Below are positions 1 to 8,382 of a stretch of DNA of 37,099 nucleotides, in pieces (within the stretch, counting starts at the first letter, position 1; each line of letters starts with the position of its first letter). The notes beneath the pieces were generated by a model. That model had not been told where the DNA came from and ran no database searches. It saw nothing but the letters and a program-made list of their open reading frames with translations. The stretch spans positions 1 to 37,099 of the forward strand of contig CANHHA010000029.1 of the NCBI GenBank assembly GCA_947460825.1, given 5' to 3'. Source of the DNA: Flavobacteriales bacterium. Its GTDB lineage: Bacteria; Bacteroidota; Bacteroidia; Flavobacteriales_D; Crocinitomicaceae. The position numbers were made by a program, and so were the translations under genes.

Positions 1-846
1 AGTGCCTTCTCGTATGTGAATACCTTAGCAACGATGGCAGTGGTTACGATGGATGCGGTTATGATCGGCGGAATGATTGGTTTAGCGGCAACAGGAATAT
101 ATACCACGATGGTTCAAGTAACCAGTGCAGTATTAATTCCTTTCCGTGCTATGACACGAGTGAGTTCTCCCATTGTTGCAAAACTTTGGAAAGAAAAAGA
201 CATGAAAGGGCTTCAAGAAATCTATCAAAAATCGAGTGGAGCGGGTTTGTTCATTGGTTTGCTGTCGTTTCTTGGCCTGTGGTTGCCCGTGCACGAACTC
301 TTTTCCTTTCTAAAGCCGGAATTCAGTGCTGGAATTCCCGTATTGTTTTTCTTGTTATTGGGAAGGATGGTGGATATGTATTGCGGATTGAATGGAATTA
401 TATTTGCAACCTCACGAAAGTACAAATATGACCTCTTGTTTACGGTTTTTCTATGTGTCGGAATTTATGGATTAAATAGGCTCCTCATTCCCCGTTATGG
501 CATTGCTGGGGTTGGATTCGCTACTGGGTTTATTTTTGTGTTTTACAATGTGGCTCGCTCCATGTATATTTATTGGGCTTACCGGCTAAATCCTTTTCAT
601 TGGGGTCATCTAAAACCTTTGCTGGTTTGTTTAAGTGTGCTTGCCGTTTATTATGGGGCAATCCAAATCTTTCCCTTTTCGGCCGAATCCACAACGATTT
701 ACAAGCTTTTGCGTATAGGGTGTATTGAAGCGTTGGTATTCATTGGATTTGTTTTTCCGGTACTGCGCTTTAATTTGGAACCAGAGGCTGCAGGATATGC
801 CCGGAGTTTTATAGAAAACATTAAAAGACGGTATTTAAAATGGTAA
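1..846 (+). CDS. oligosaccharide flippase / polysaccharide biosynthesis protein, C-terminal part (5' end outside window)
   Basis: The reading frame is open from base 1, so the N-terminus lies upstream of the window; about 281 residues are visible. The visible part is almost entirely hydrophobic helices separated by short basic loops, with roughly seven membrane segments. It ends in a basic tail (NIKRRYLKW). This fits the C-terminal half of the MATE/Wzx-like polysaccharide exporters, which flip lipid-linked sugars across the inner membrane. The segment PFRAMTRVSSPIVAKLWKEK resembles the loop common in Bacteroidota flippases of this family. Its sugar substrate cannot be told. The stop codon TAA overlaps a TAnnTTTA box for the next gene. 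Family call is by pattern; a MATE efflux pump is less likely because of the loop pattern and the nearby glycosyltransferase. Confidence 0.75.
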   Translation, partial: SAFSYVNTLATMAVVTMDAVMIGGMIGLAATGIYTTMVQVTSAVLIPFRAMTRVSSPIVAKLWKEKDMKGLQEIYQKSSGAGLFIGLLSFLGLWLPVHELFSFLKPEFSAGIPVLFFLLLGRMVDMYCGLNGIIFATSRKYKYDLLFTVFLCVGIYGLNRLLIPRYGIAGVGFATGFIFVFYNVARSMYIYWAYRLNPFHWGHLKPLLVCLSVLAVYYGAIQIFPFSAESTTIYKLLRIGCIEALVFIGFVFPVLRFNLEPEAAGYARSFIENIKRRYLKW

Positions 847-851
847 CTTTA
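844..851 (+). promoter_or_regulatory. candidate -7 promoter element, TAACTTTA
   Basis: TAACTTTA matches TAnnTTTG except for the last base and begins in the stop codon of the flippase. It lies 6 nt before the ATG at 858. Confidence 0.35.
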
Positions 852-857
852 AGGCAC

Positions 858-1535
858 ATGAAAAAAAGAATTTTGATAATGTTTGTGGTAATGAGTGCAT
901 GCATTCATTTCAAGTCAAGCGCTCAAGATATGGAAATCGATGACTCATTTGTATTCGAACTGGGTTTGCCTAACGGATTTGTCAATGCGCCCTTTAAAAA
1001 CATCATGCAGGGCGTGATTTATGTTTCACCAATGTACCAATACACGTTGCGATCGGGACTTATGTTTGGGGCGGGGGTACATTATTCCTATTTCAACATC
1101 AATCAGTTTCGGATCAATCAGAAAGTAAGTGGAGGAATGCACAACGGTGCTGCCTTTATTAAGTTGGGTCATGAAAAATTCTGGACACCGAGCCTGGCTA
1201 CTGATTTTGGGGTAAAGATGGGAATTGTTCAAAGTGCTTTTGTTACCGACACGCTAAAATCAATGGGAATCACCTATAATGCGAAACAAGCGGCATACAT
1301 TGAGCCGAACCTAGGTATTTGCTTAGCCGCTGATGTGAATGCTTCGTTTCGATTAACCATTGGATATGCGTTCTATGGTTTTGGTTACAAGCCTTGGGAC
1401 ATTGGCATCAACTCAGATTTAGGTCATTCAAACGCTGAACTCAATAAATTATCTTCGTACTTGATTATTGGTTTTGGATACTCCCGTTACTTTAATGGCA
1501 AGAAAAGTTCGAATACGGGGTGGGACGAGGAGTAA
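858..1535 (+). CDS. outer-membrane beta-barrel protein, secreted, function unknown
   Basis: The ATG at 858 gives a clean signal peptide (MKKRILIMFVVMSACIHFKSSAQ, cleavage after about residue 22) and a 225-residue protein. The longer in-frame start at 840 adds a non-signal leader and is rejected. The mature part alternates aromatic and polar residues in amphipathic strands with glycines (LRSGLMFGAGVHYSYFN, RLTIGYAFYGFGYKPWD, YLIIGFGYSRYF), as in small Bacteroidota outer-membrane barrels. It ends in a polar tail rather than in the aromatic residue usual for barrels; the last strand is a little inside. No enzyme motif is seen. It follows the flippase by 11 nt and may be co-transcribed with it or use the box at 844-851. 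Confidence 0.7.
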   Translation: MKKRILIMFVVMSACIHFKSSAQDMEIDDSFVFELGLPNGFVNAPFKNIMQGVIYVSPMYQYTLRSGLMFGAGVHYSYFNINQFRINQKVSGGMHNGAAFIKLGHEKFWTPSLATDFGVKMGIVQSAFVTDTLKSMGITYNAKQAAYIEPNLGICLAADVNASFRLTIGYAFYGFGYKPWDIGINSDLGHSNAELNKLSSYLIIGFGYSRYFNGKKSSNTGWDEE

Positions 1536-1670
1536 GGTATGCATAAATAATTCCGCGTTCTTGCCTATTACACAAGGAAATTTAAATAAAAATCAAATTT
1601 TCTAAGTTCATTTGAATAGGTTAAATCAAGTAGCTTTCAAAAAAAATCATCATCCATTCAACTCCTCCTG

Positions 1671-3104
1671 TTATTTTTGTACCACTACTCGTATCGATTC
1701 ACTCTGACAGTCATCAAAACTTGCTCTTAATAAATAGGTCCCATTAGAAAGAGCTGATAAGTTAATTTCAGCCTTAGAACCAATGTCTTGAAGTAACACT
1801 TGATTTCCCTGCATGTCAAATACATATAGTTTTCCTTCCATCGCTCTATTATTCTGTATTTCAATACTAACATTATTTGCCGTTGGATTTGGATAAACTT
1901 TAGTAATGGACAATTGCGGTTTGGATTTTTTTCGCGAGAAATAAAATATAATTCCGCCAACAACTAACAGTGCTGCTATACCAATACCGTTATTCCGTAT
2001 TGCGTTCTCCTGAGCTTCTTCTGCTTGTTCTGCTTCAGTTCTAGCTGCTTCTTCGCGTTGTTTAGCTTCTAAGTTTTTTTGTTTGATATAAGCTATCGCC
2101 ATTGAATCAATTGTGAAATTCTCGATTTCACTTACTGTGTTCTGCCCTTCTTTAACAAATGAGATTTCCAAGGAACGATCCCAAGAGCCCATGGATAGGT
2201 TAGGTGATAGGTAGACTAAATCATAAAAGGATTGAAGTTTTTCGCTTATTTTTTCATAAATAGCATTAAGTGATTTAGCTGAATTCGCATAGAAAAATTG
2301 TCCGCCAGTTTCCGTTGCAATTTGACTAAGCATTGATCGGTTCACATCACCTAATCCAACAACGTAGACTGGGATATCCATTTGTTTCGCTTCCTTTATA
2401 GTTTGGACTAAGCTCGCGTAAGAAGAGTTGTCGTTTCCATCCGTTAGGGCCACAATGACGTTCATGCCGTCCGCACCGTTAAGTTGTTTCAAGCCAGCTA
2501 TTATCGCATCATAAAATGCAGTGGACCCGTCGGTTTTCATGGTTCGAATATTTCGTTTGATCTTTCCAACGTTGTTTGTAAGTCCTATGGTGCGGTCAAC
2601 TTTTGAAGAGAAGCCTACCACACTAATGTTGTCTTTTTTGAAATTAAAAGATTCAACAAATTCAAGAAGTGCCGACTTTGCTAAGGTAATGGGTTTAACA
2701 TAGCCCTTCGGGAATTCGATTAATCCTTGTGCATCAATTGGTAAATCGAATATATCATATCCTAAGCGCTGTAATTGGCCTTCATCGTAATCCATCGATC
2801 CTGAATGGTCTAACACAATGCCTATATTAATAGGTTTTTGTTTAGAGAGTTCTTGAATGGAAATCACTTGGCATTCCTCTTCATTCTCGAGAACGGTTAA
2901 ATCTTTTTTGCTCAATCCAAACACTGGATTACCATTTTTTTTCTCAGCCCGGAAAACCACAGATATATTCGGGAAATCATCTTGATAAACCCCGAGAATA
3001 CTCAGTTTTGCACTGTCTTTGGTGCTGATGCCGGCTTGAATTTTTTTTGATTGGCCTAGACCAATAAGTGGAAGGAAAAGAACAATATGCAGGAATTTTT
3101 TCAT
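1671..3104 (-). CDS. VWA domain protein with transmembrane helix and C-terminal T9SS-like sorting domain
   Basis: 477 residues. A signal peptide (residues 1-17, ending LIGLGQ) is followed by a Bacteroidota-type beta domain (about 30-90). A von Willebrand factor A domain follows (about 92-290) with an intact MIDAS: D99-x-S101-x-S103 in LDHSGSM, and later LTDGNDNSSY. After the VWA domain comes a short beta region, then a highly charged helical stretch rich in Glu, Ala and Lys (about 341-371). Next is a clear transmembrane helix (about 373-391, GIGIAALLVVGGIIFYF) with a basic flank SRKKSK. A type A sorting domain (about 395-477; VYPNPTANNVSIEI, then YVFDMQGNQV, then LSNGTYLLRA) ends the protein. 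VWA proteins bind ligands through a metal ion. The helix before the sorting domain is odd, since it would place the tail in the cytoplasm. Transcribed convergently with the barrel gene; the 135-base gap between them shows no strong terminator. Confidence 0.85.
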   Translation of the reverse strand: MKKFLHIVLFLPLIGLGQSKKIQAGISTKDSAKLSILGVYQDDFPNISVVFRAEKKNGNPVFGLSKKDLTVLENEEECQVISIQELSKQKPINIGIVLDHSGSMDYDEGQLQRLGYDIFDLPIDAQGLIEFPKGYVKPITLAKSALLEFVESFNFKKDNISVVGFSSKVDRTIGLTNNVGKIKRNIRTMKTDGSTAFYDAIIAGLKQLNGADGMNVIVALTDGNDNSSYASLVQTIKEAKQMDIPVYVVGLGDVNRSMLSQIATETGGQFFYANSAKSLNAIYEKISEKLQSFYDLVYLSPNLSMGSWDRSLEISFVKEGQNTVSEIENFTIDSMAIAYIKQKNLEAKQREEAARTEAEQAEEAQENAIRNNGIGIAALLVVGGIIFYFSRKKSKPQLSITKVYPNPTANNVSIEIQNNRAMEGKLYVFDMQGNQVLLQDIGSKAEINLSALSNGTYLLRASFDDCQSESIRVVVQK

Positions 3105-3121
3105 AAAAATAGTGTTGAAAG

Positions 3122-3129
3122 CAAAGCTA
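3122..3129 (-). promoter_or_regulatory. candidate -7 promoter element, TAGCTTTG, for the VWA gene
   Basis: The minus-strand sequence TAGCTTTG fits TAnnTTTG exactly and lies 17 nt upstream of the ATG at 3104. Confidence 0.5.
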
Positions 3130-3130
3130 C

Positions 3131-3351
3131 TTTATAACCACGTTTAGGCCATTTCGTTACAAGGTTGCAGAACGCACTATGGATACGCTTTATCGTGCCA
3201 TTGAACCCAAACCCTGCGATATTCTCAGCGTGCTAAAGCGTTTTTGGAGCATTTCGGAGGTAGGTATCAACTTCAGAATAATCCGGTGTTCATTGAGATT
3301 ACAGATAGCTTGAATCAAGGAGTAGGTAGGCTATGGTGGTCGTTTTCATAA
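3131..3351 (+). pseudogene. possible frameshifted gene remnant, family unknown
   Basis: The gap between the VWA gene and the glycosyltransferase holds protein-like sequence in two frames. One frame reads TTFRPFRYKVAERTMDTLYR from about 3140. From about 3205 another frame reads TQTLRYSQRAKAFLEHFGG and then a segment ending GVGRLWWSFS at a TAA (3349-3351). Joined by a single frameshift near 3205, the two halves would give about 70 continuous residues of ordinary composition. No good start is seen. I do not recognise the family. It may be the 3' end of a decayed gene, or only a chance open frame. Confidence 0.3.
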
Positions 3352-3367
3352 TCCTCAGAAAATTTTG

Positions 3368-3375
3368 CACCTTTG
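3368..3375 (+). promoter_or_regulatory. candidate -7 promoter element, CACCTTTG
   Basis: CACCTTTG differs from TAnnTTTG only at the first base and is placed 4 nt before the GTG at 3380. The same placement is seen for many genes in this window. Confidence 0.35.
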
Positions 3376-3379
3376 CAGA

Positions 3380-4264
3380 GTGAAAGTTACCGGGTTTACC
3401 TTCATTCGAAATGCCTTAATTTATGACTATCCGATTCGGGAGGCCATACGTTCTGTACTGCCCTTGTGTGACGAGTTTCTCGTTGCTGTAGGTCAATCCG
3501 ACGACACCACCTTAGCGCTTATTCAAGGCATAGGGAGTCCAAAAATTCGAATCATCGAAACCGTATGGGACGATGCGCTACGAGCAAACGGGGAGGTCTT
3601 GGCAGTGGAAACTAATAAGGCCTTGCGTGCCATTTCCCCGGATAGCGACTGGTGTTTCTATATCCAAGGGGATGAAGTGTTGGAGGAAGGTCGGGATTCC
3701 TTAATCCGCCAAGCCATGGAGCACCACTTGAACGACGAAAACGTGGATGGCTTTTTATTTAAATACCGTCATTTCTATGGGTCATACGATTTTATTGGCG
3801 CATCCAACTCGTGGTACAAACATGAGATTCGAATTGTACGCAATAGGTCGGAGATTTATTCTTACCGAGATGCTCAAGGGTTCCGCAAAGGAGATAATGA
3901 GAAACTTAGGGTGGTGGCTCTTCCGGTTCACATTCACCATTATGGGTGGGTGAAAGAACCTCAAGCGATGCAGCGTAAACAACGCAATTTCAACAAGCTA
4001 TGGCACGACGATGACTGGATGGCTTCGAACATCCCATCCGTAGACCATTTTGAATACGAAAAGCACCTAACTCAAGTAAAACGCTTTATTGGAAAACATC
4101 CTTTGGTGATGCGAGAACGCATTGAAGCAATGAACTGGAGTTTTAACACGGATATTTCAATGGAACGACGAACATTGAAAGATCGCATAAAAGATGCGTT
4201 ACTGCTCATTGGAATTAATCCCAATTATGTAAATTATAAAAAGGTAGGAACTTTTGGTGCTTAG
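3380..4264 (+). CDS. family 2 glycosyltransferase
   Basis: I choose the GTG at 3380 (294 residues, VKVTGFTFIRNALIYDYPIR) because the family starts this way and a promoter-like box lies 4 nt upstream. The in-frame TTG at 3365 would overlap that box. The N-terminal half is a GT-A nucleotide-sugar fold: a first strand with FTFIRNA, then LCDEFLVAVGQSDDTT, and WCFYIQGDEVL, where the acidic residues sit at the usual DxD-like metal/sugar-nucleotide position. A later HIHHYGWVKEP motif is typical of this Bacteroidota subfamily. There is no obvious membrane anchor, so it is probably cytoplasmic or peripheral. It probably adds a sugar during surface polysaccharide or LPS assembly; donor and acceptor are unknown. 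Ends 33 nt from the convergent carboxylase gene. Confidence 0.85.
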   Translation: MKVTGFTFIRNALIYDYPIREAIRSVLPLCDEFLVAVGQSDDTTLALIQGIGSPKIRIIETVWDDALRANGEVLAVETNKALRAISPDSDWCFYIQGDEVLEEGRDSLIRQAMEHHLNDENVDGFLFKYRHFYGSYDFIGASNSWYKHEIRIVRNRSEIYSYRDAQGFRKGDNEKLRVVALPVHIHHYGWVKEPQAMQRKQRNFNKLWHDDDWMASNIPSVDHFEYEKHLTQVKRFIGKHPLVMRERIEAMNWSFNTDISMERRTLKDRIKDALLLIGINPNYVNYKKVGTFGA

Positions 4265-4297
4265 CTGTTGATTCTCAAGTCCTGGCTACAATTCACA

Positions 4298-5941
4298 TCA
4301 CGTCTGTATCGCCCCAACGTTATACCGCTTCGTAGGTTTTGCATGATTCGCCATGGATATTCCCATGGAAATCACTTTTCTTGTTTCGATAGGATCAATG
4401 ATGGCATCCACCCACAAACGGCTTGCTGCATAATACGGTGAAATCTGCTCGTCGTAGCGGGATTTTATTTTCGTAAATAACTCGTGTTCTCGTTCCGGTG
4501 TGATTTCTTCCCCCTTGGCTTTTAATCCAGCAACTTCAATTTGTAGCAAGGTCTTTGCTGCAGCCGCGCCACTCATCACCGCAATTTCTGCCGTGGGCCA
4601 CGCTACAATCAATCGAGGGTCATAGGCTTTTCCACACATGGCATAGTTTCCTGCCCCGTATGAGTTCCCCATAACTACCGTGAATTTAGGAACCACGCTG
4701 TTCGCCATGGCATTCACTAATTTCGCCCCGTCTTTAATGATTCCACCGTGCTCGCTTTTCGAGCCTACCATAAACCCAGTTACATCTTGTAAAAATACTA
4801 AGGGAATTGCCTTTTGGTTGCAGTTCATGATAAAGCGTGCCGCTTTATCTGCGGAATCCGAATAAATTACGCCCCCCATTTGCATTTCTCCTTTCGCGGA
4901 TTTCACAATCTCACGGTTATTCGCTACGATGCCAACGCTCCATCCGTCGACGCGCGCGTAGGCACAGAGGATGGTTTTACCATATCCGGCTTTATATTCG
5001 GTCAAGGCAGAACCGTCTACTAAACTCTTAAGTATTTCTCTAGTATTGTATGGTTTTGATCGTTCATCTGGCATGAGTCCATACAGCTTTTCGGCAGGCT
5101 CTAAAGGTTCTTCCGAAGCTATTCGGTCGTATCCTGCATGTGCTGTTTGTCCAATGCGCGACATTAAGTCTCGTATCGTAGTTAAGCATTCTTGATCGCT
5201 TTCTACTTTATAGTCGCAAACTCCGGAAACTTCAGTTTGGGTGCTAGCCCCGCCTAAGGTTTCATTATCGATACTTTCTCCGATGGCAGCCTTTACGAGG
5301 TATGAACCAGCTAAGAAAATGGTTCCTGTTTTATTGACAATTAAACTCTCATCCGACATAATCGGCAAATACGCTCCACCTGCCACGCAGCTACCCATCA
5401 CGGCCGCAATTTGTACTATTCCTTCCGAGCTCATAATGGCGTTGTTGCGGAAGATTCGACCGAAATGTTCTTTATCTGGAAATATTTCATCTTGCAGGGG
5501 TAAATACACCCCGGCAGAATCCACAAGATAGATGATGGGTAAGCGATTCTCCATGGCAATTTCTTGCGCGCGAAGGTTCTTTTTTCCAGTAATAGGAAAC
5601 CATGCGCCTGCTTTAACGGTAGCATCATTAGCCACTACAATACATTGCCTTCCTGCGACATATCCAATGACAACCACTACACCTGCACCTGGACATCCAC
5701 CATGCTCCTTGTACATCCCGTGTCCGGCAATGGCGCCAATTTCAACTCGATCTGTATTTGGATCAAGCAATAAATCAATGCGCTCTCGAGCGGTTAGTTT
5801 ACCTGTTGCATGCAGTTTTTCGATGCGCTTTTTTCCTCCACCAAGGTAAATTTTCTCGAGTTCTTGTTCCAAATTTCTCACTCGAAGACGCATACGGTCT
5901 TCGTTAAAATTGAATTCCAATTCCTTGTTTGAAATAGCCAT
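4298..5941 (-). CDS. biotin-dependent acyl-CoA carboxylase, carboxyltransferase (beta) subunit, methylcrotonyl-CoA type
   Basis: 547 residues, the usual length for this subunit. It transfers the carboxyl group from carboxybiotin to an acyl-CoA. The N-terminal carboxyltransferase half holds KLTARERIDLLLD and FPDKEHFGRIFRNNAIMSS, then AAVMGSCVAGGAYLPIMSDE and GTIFLAGSYLVKAAIGE. The C-terminal half holds FLQDVTGFMVGSKSE and GNSYGAGNYAMCGKAYDPR. These phrases match methylcrotonyl-CoA carboxylase beta better than propionyl-CoA carboxylase beta, which suggests leucine breakdown, but substrate should be treated as inferred. The biotin carboxylase/BCCP partner is not next to it. The gene stands alone, divergent from the symporter gene. 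Confidence 0.9.
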   Translation of the reverse strand: MAISNKELEFNFNEDRMRLRVRNLEQELEKIYLGGGKKRIEKLHATGKLTARERIDLLLDPNTDRVEIGAIAGHGMYKEHGGCPGAGVVVVIGYVAGRQCIVVANDATVKAGAWFPITGKKNLRAQEIAMENRLPIIYLVDSAGVYLPLQDEIFPDKEHFGRIFRNNAIMSSEGIVQIAAVMGSCVAGGAYLPIMSDESLIVNKTGTIFLAGSYLVKAAIGESIDNETLGGASTQTEVSGVCDYKVESDQECLTTIRDLMSRIGQTAHAGYDRIASEEPLEPAEKLYGLMPDERSKPYNTREILKSLVDGSALTEYKAGYGKTILCAYARVDGWSVGIVANNREIVKSAKGEMQMGGVIYSDSADKAARFIMNCNQKAIPLVFLQDVTGFMVGSKSEHGGIIKDGAKLVNAMANSVVPKFTVVMGNSYGAGNYAMCGKAYDPRLIVAWPTAEIAVMSGAAAAKTLLQIEVAGLKAKGEEITPEREHELFTKIKSRYDEQISPYYAASRLWVDAIIDPIETRKVISMGISMANHAKPTKRYNVGAIQT

Positions 5942-5955
5942 GGGCGTTTTTTTAA

Positions 5956-5963
5956 CAAAGATA
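5956..5963 (-). promoter_or_regulatory. candidate -7 promoter element, TATCTTTG, for the carboxylase gene
   Basis: Exact TAnnTTTG match on the minus strand, 14 nt before the ATG at 5941. It is back to back with the box at 5992-5999. Confidence 0.5.
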
Positions 5964-5991
5964 CGGATTGGGAATCAAAGTTCGAATTCCT

Positions 5992-5999
5992 TACCTTTA
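5992..5999 (+). promoter_or_regulatory. candidate -7 promoter element, TACCTTTA, for the symporter operon
   Basis: One mismatch to TAnnTTTG, 4 nt before the ATG at 6004; this helps choose that start. Confidence 0.4.
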
Positions 6000-6003
6000 C
6001 CAC

Positions 6004-7386
6004 ATGTGGAATACGATGAAAGGCTTGGCCAACATAAAGGCTTATTTGATAATTTTTGGATTACTATTAACCGGTTTTGTTGTTCCGGCTTACTTAACAA
6101 CGGCACCTGTGGGAGTGTTTGAATCGCTTAGATTCTTGCTAATCCTCCTGCTTTTCGTGATTTCTTTTGTTCGTAAAAAGATGTCGCTTTGGATTTTTAG
6201 TGCGATGGTGTTAGGCATCGAAGTGGGTATGGATTTTCCTGCCTTCGCTTTGGAAATGGAACGTTTAGCCAAGATTTTCTTGCGACTCATAAAAACGTTA
6301 GTCGCCCCCTTAATCTTTGCCACCTTGGTAGTGGGGATTGCTGGTCACAGTAACCTGAAGCAAGTAGGGCGGATGGGATTAAAAAGTATCCTATATTTCG
6401 AGATTGTTACTACGCTGGCCTTGTTTATCGGTTTAATGGCCATTAATATCACGCAAGCGGGAAAAGGGGTAAGTGTTGAGGTGAATCAAAAAGTGAAAGA
6501 AAAATCCACAGAATTGTTAGCACAACGTACGGAACATAAGGATCACATTGTTGAAATTTTCCCGGAGAATATCGCCAAATCCATCGCGGAAAATTCGGTG
6601 CTTCAAATCGTAGTATTTTCTGTGATTTTTGCCATTGGCTTGGGCATGGTAAAAAATGAACAACATAAATTAACCATGTTGCGCATGAATGAAAGTTTGG
6701 CGGAAGTGATGTTTAAGTTTACAGACATCGTAATGTACCTGGCTCCTTTGGCAGTATTCGGTGCACTGGCCTCAACCGTGGCAAAGTCCGGAGTGGATGT
6801 GTTAATGTCGCTCATGAAGTTGGTTGGCACCCTATATGCATCCTTAGTGGTCTTTATCCTTGCGGTACTTTTACCGATTGCCTTATTGGCAAAAATTCCG
6901 ATTCGCAAATTCTTGAATGCAGTTTCCGAGCCAGTTTCTTTGGCTTTTGCAACCGCGAGTAGCGAAGCAGCACTCCCTAAAGCCATGGAAAATTTGGAAC
7001 GTTTTGGAATACCTAAGCACATTGTTGGATTTGTGATTCCTACCGGATACAGTTTTAATTTGGATGGCACTACCTTGTATCTTTCGTTAGCGTCTGTGTT
7101 TATCGCACAAATGTCAGGCATTAATTTAAGCATCGGTGAGCAGATTTCGATCTGTTTGGTCTTGATGCTTACCAGTAAAGGGGTTGCAGGCGTACGAGGG
7201 GCATCCTTTGTGATTTTGGCTGGAACCGTAGCATCCATGGGCTTAGACCCTGAGAAAGCGAGTGTTATTTTGGGGATCGATGCTGTGATGGACATGGCTC
7301 GAACCTCTGTAAATGTATTGGGGAATTGCCTTGCTACCGCAGTAATTGCACGTTCCGAAGGAGAATTAGAACACATAAACGCATGA
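6004..7386 (+). CDS. dicarboxylate/amino acid:cation symporter (GltP/DctA family)
   Basis: The ATG at 6004 gives 460 residues; a second ATG at 6016 is possible, and the TTG at 5968 is unlikely. The protein is an inner-membrane carrier for glutamate, aspartate or C4-dicarboxylates. The N-terminus carries one or two helices before the usual family start. Family motifs are clear: ATASSEAALPKAME (hairpin 1), NLDGTTLY at residue 352 (usually NMDGT), LTSKGVAGVRGASF (hairpin 2) and DMARTSVNVLGN from residue 430. By alignment with archaeal GltPh, D430, R433, T434 and N437 match the substrate and cation residues D394, R397, T398 and N401. N441 replaces D405, a sodium ligand, as I recall from proton-coupled GltP. 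R433 suggests an acidic substrate. Its TGA overlaps the next gene's ATG (ATGA), so the two are likely translated together. Confidence 0.9.
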   Translation: MWNTMKGLANIKAYLIIFGLLLTGFVVPAYLTTAPVGVFESLRFLLILLLFVISFVRKKMSLWIFSAMVLGIEVGMDFPAFALEMERLAKIFLRLIKTLVAPLIFATLVVGIAGHSNLKQVGRMGLKSILYFEIVTTLALFIGLMAINITQAGKGVSVEVNQKVKEKSTELLAQRTEHKDHIVEIFPENIAKSIAENSVLQIVVFSVIFAIGLGMVKNEQHKLTMLRMNESLAEVMFKFTDIVMYLAPLAVFGALASTVAKSGVDVLMSLMKLVGTLYASLVVFILAVLLPIALLAKIPIRKFLNAVSEPVSLAFATASSEAALPKAMENLERFGIPKHIVGFVIPTGYSFNLDGTTLYLSLASVFIAQMSGINLSIGEQISICLVLMLTSKGVAGVRGASFVILAGTVASMGLDPEKASVILGIDAVMDMARTSVNVLGNCLATAVIARSEGELEHINA

Positions 7387-8360
7387 AAAAATTAATAGCT
7401 TTATTTTTATTGGGGGGGTTCAATGGACTAGCGCAACCATGTATTGACCCTGCCTTGATTGATTCCATGGCAATTTGTCCTGCGGTATACAATCCAGTGT
7501 GCGGATGTGATGGGGTGACTTATGCTAATGACTGTATTGCTGCCACGTCTGCTGGGGTAACGTCATGGACACCTGGTTCCTGCAATCAAAATAATTGCAT
7601 TGACCCTTCCCAAATTGATGTTTCCGTGTTATGTCCAACCGTTGTTGATTTAGTGTGTGGATGCGATAGTATGACTTATAACAATTCCTGCGAGGCCTAC
7701 TATTACGGAGGCGTTACCTCATGGACCCCAGGTCCGTGTGAACCCTTAGCATTAGATACCTGTATGGAAGTCCCTTCGGGTGTAGATTTTGGTGCATGTG
7801 CCATGGCCTTGGGCGTGATCAGACAAAACGATTCATGTTTTTTTGTTTCAGGATGTAGTATGATCGGTAGCAATGGAATGGATTATAGCGGCTATTTATA
7901 TAACAGTTTATATGCCTGCAATAGCTTGTGTATGAATGATACCTTAGTAACCTTAGAATGCATTGATTCGAATTTAATTAATTTGAATGTGCTCTGTCCA
8001 GGCATAATCGAACCTGTGTGTGGTTGCGATTCGGTTACCTATCAAAATTCTTGCATTGCAATTAATTACTACGGAGTTTCAAGTTATCAACCGGGGGAAT
8101 GCGCAGGGGTAGGACTACTCGAGTTTGATGCGTTAAATGTGGTCTTGTTTCCAAATCCAAGTAGCGAAAAAATTTACCTGAATGGTAAGCAACTGAGTGA
8201 GGTAAAAACGTATCAAATCTATTCCATGGATGGAAGGAAAATTTATGAGGCGAACTTTACCCAGGCTATTGATGTATCCATGCTGAATGCTGGGAAATAC
8301 ATACTGCACTTGAACTTAATTTCAGGTCAGGTGATGATTGAGTCTATCATTAGGGAATAA
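7383..8360 (+). CDS. secreted protein with three Kazal-type inhibitor domains and a T9SS sorting domain
   Basis: 325 residues from the ATG at 7383, which overlaps the symporter stop by 4 nt. The longer frame from 7326 lacks a signal peptide start. A signal peptide (about 1-18, ending GLAQ) is followed by three Kazal-like units at about 20-66, 70-117 and 190-236. Each has CP-x(3-4)-PVCGCDGVTY-x-N-x-C or a close variant, ending in a PG-x-C. The GCD in place of the usual GSD adds an extra Cys to each. A different Cys-rich insert (about 125-187, DTCMEVPSGVDFGACAMALG) separates units two and three. A type A sorting domain (about 250-325; LFPNPSSEKIYLNG, YQIYSMDGRKIYEA, LNAGKYILHL) sends it out through type IX secretion. 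It probably inhibits serine proteases at or outside the cell surface; the target is unknown. Confidence 0.87.
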   Translation: MKKLIALFLLGGFNGLAQPCIDPALIDSMAICPAVYNPVCGCDGVTYANDCIAATSAGVTSWTPGSCNQNNCIDPSQIDVSVLCPTVVDLVCGCDSMTYNNSCEAYYYGGVTSWTPGPCEPLALDTCMEVPSGVDFGACAMALGVIRQNDSCFFVSGCSMIGSNGMDYSGYLYNSLYACNSLCMNDTLVTLECIDSNLINLNVLCPGIIEPVCGCDSVTYQNSCIAINYYGVSSYQPGECAGVGLLEFDALNVVLFPNPSSEKIYLNGKQLSEVKTYQIYSMDGRKIYEANFTQAIDVSMLNAGKYILHLNLISGQVMIESIIRE

Positions 8361-8382
8361 AACAACATTATACGCACAAAAA

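Noticed and set aside
5532..5849. A 105-residue open frame on the plus strand
   Set aside because: It is antisense to the conserved N-terminal half of the carboxylase beta subunit.
6603..7376. A 257-residue open frame on the minus strand inside the symporter gene
   Set aside because: It is the complement of clear symporter motifs, with low-complexity Thr/Ala/Lys composition and no promoter or family match.
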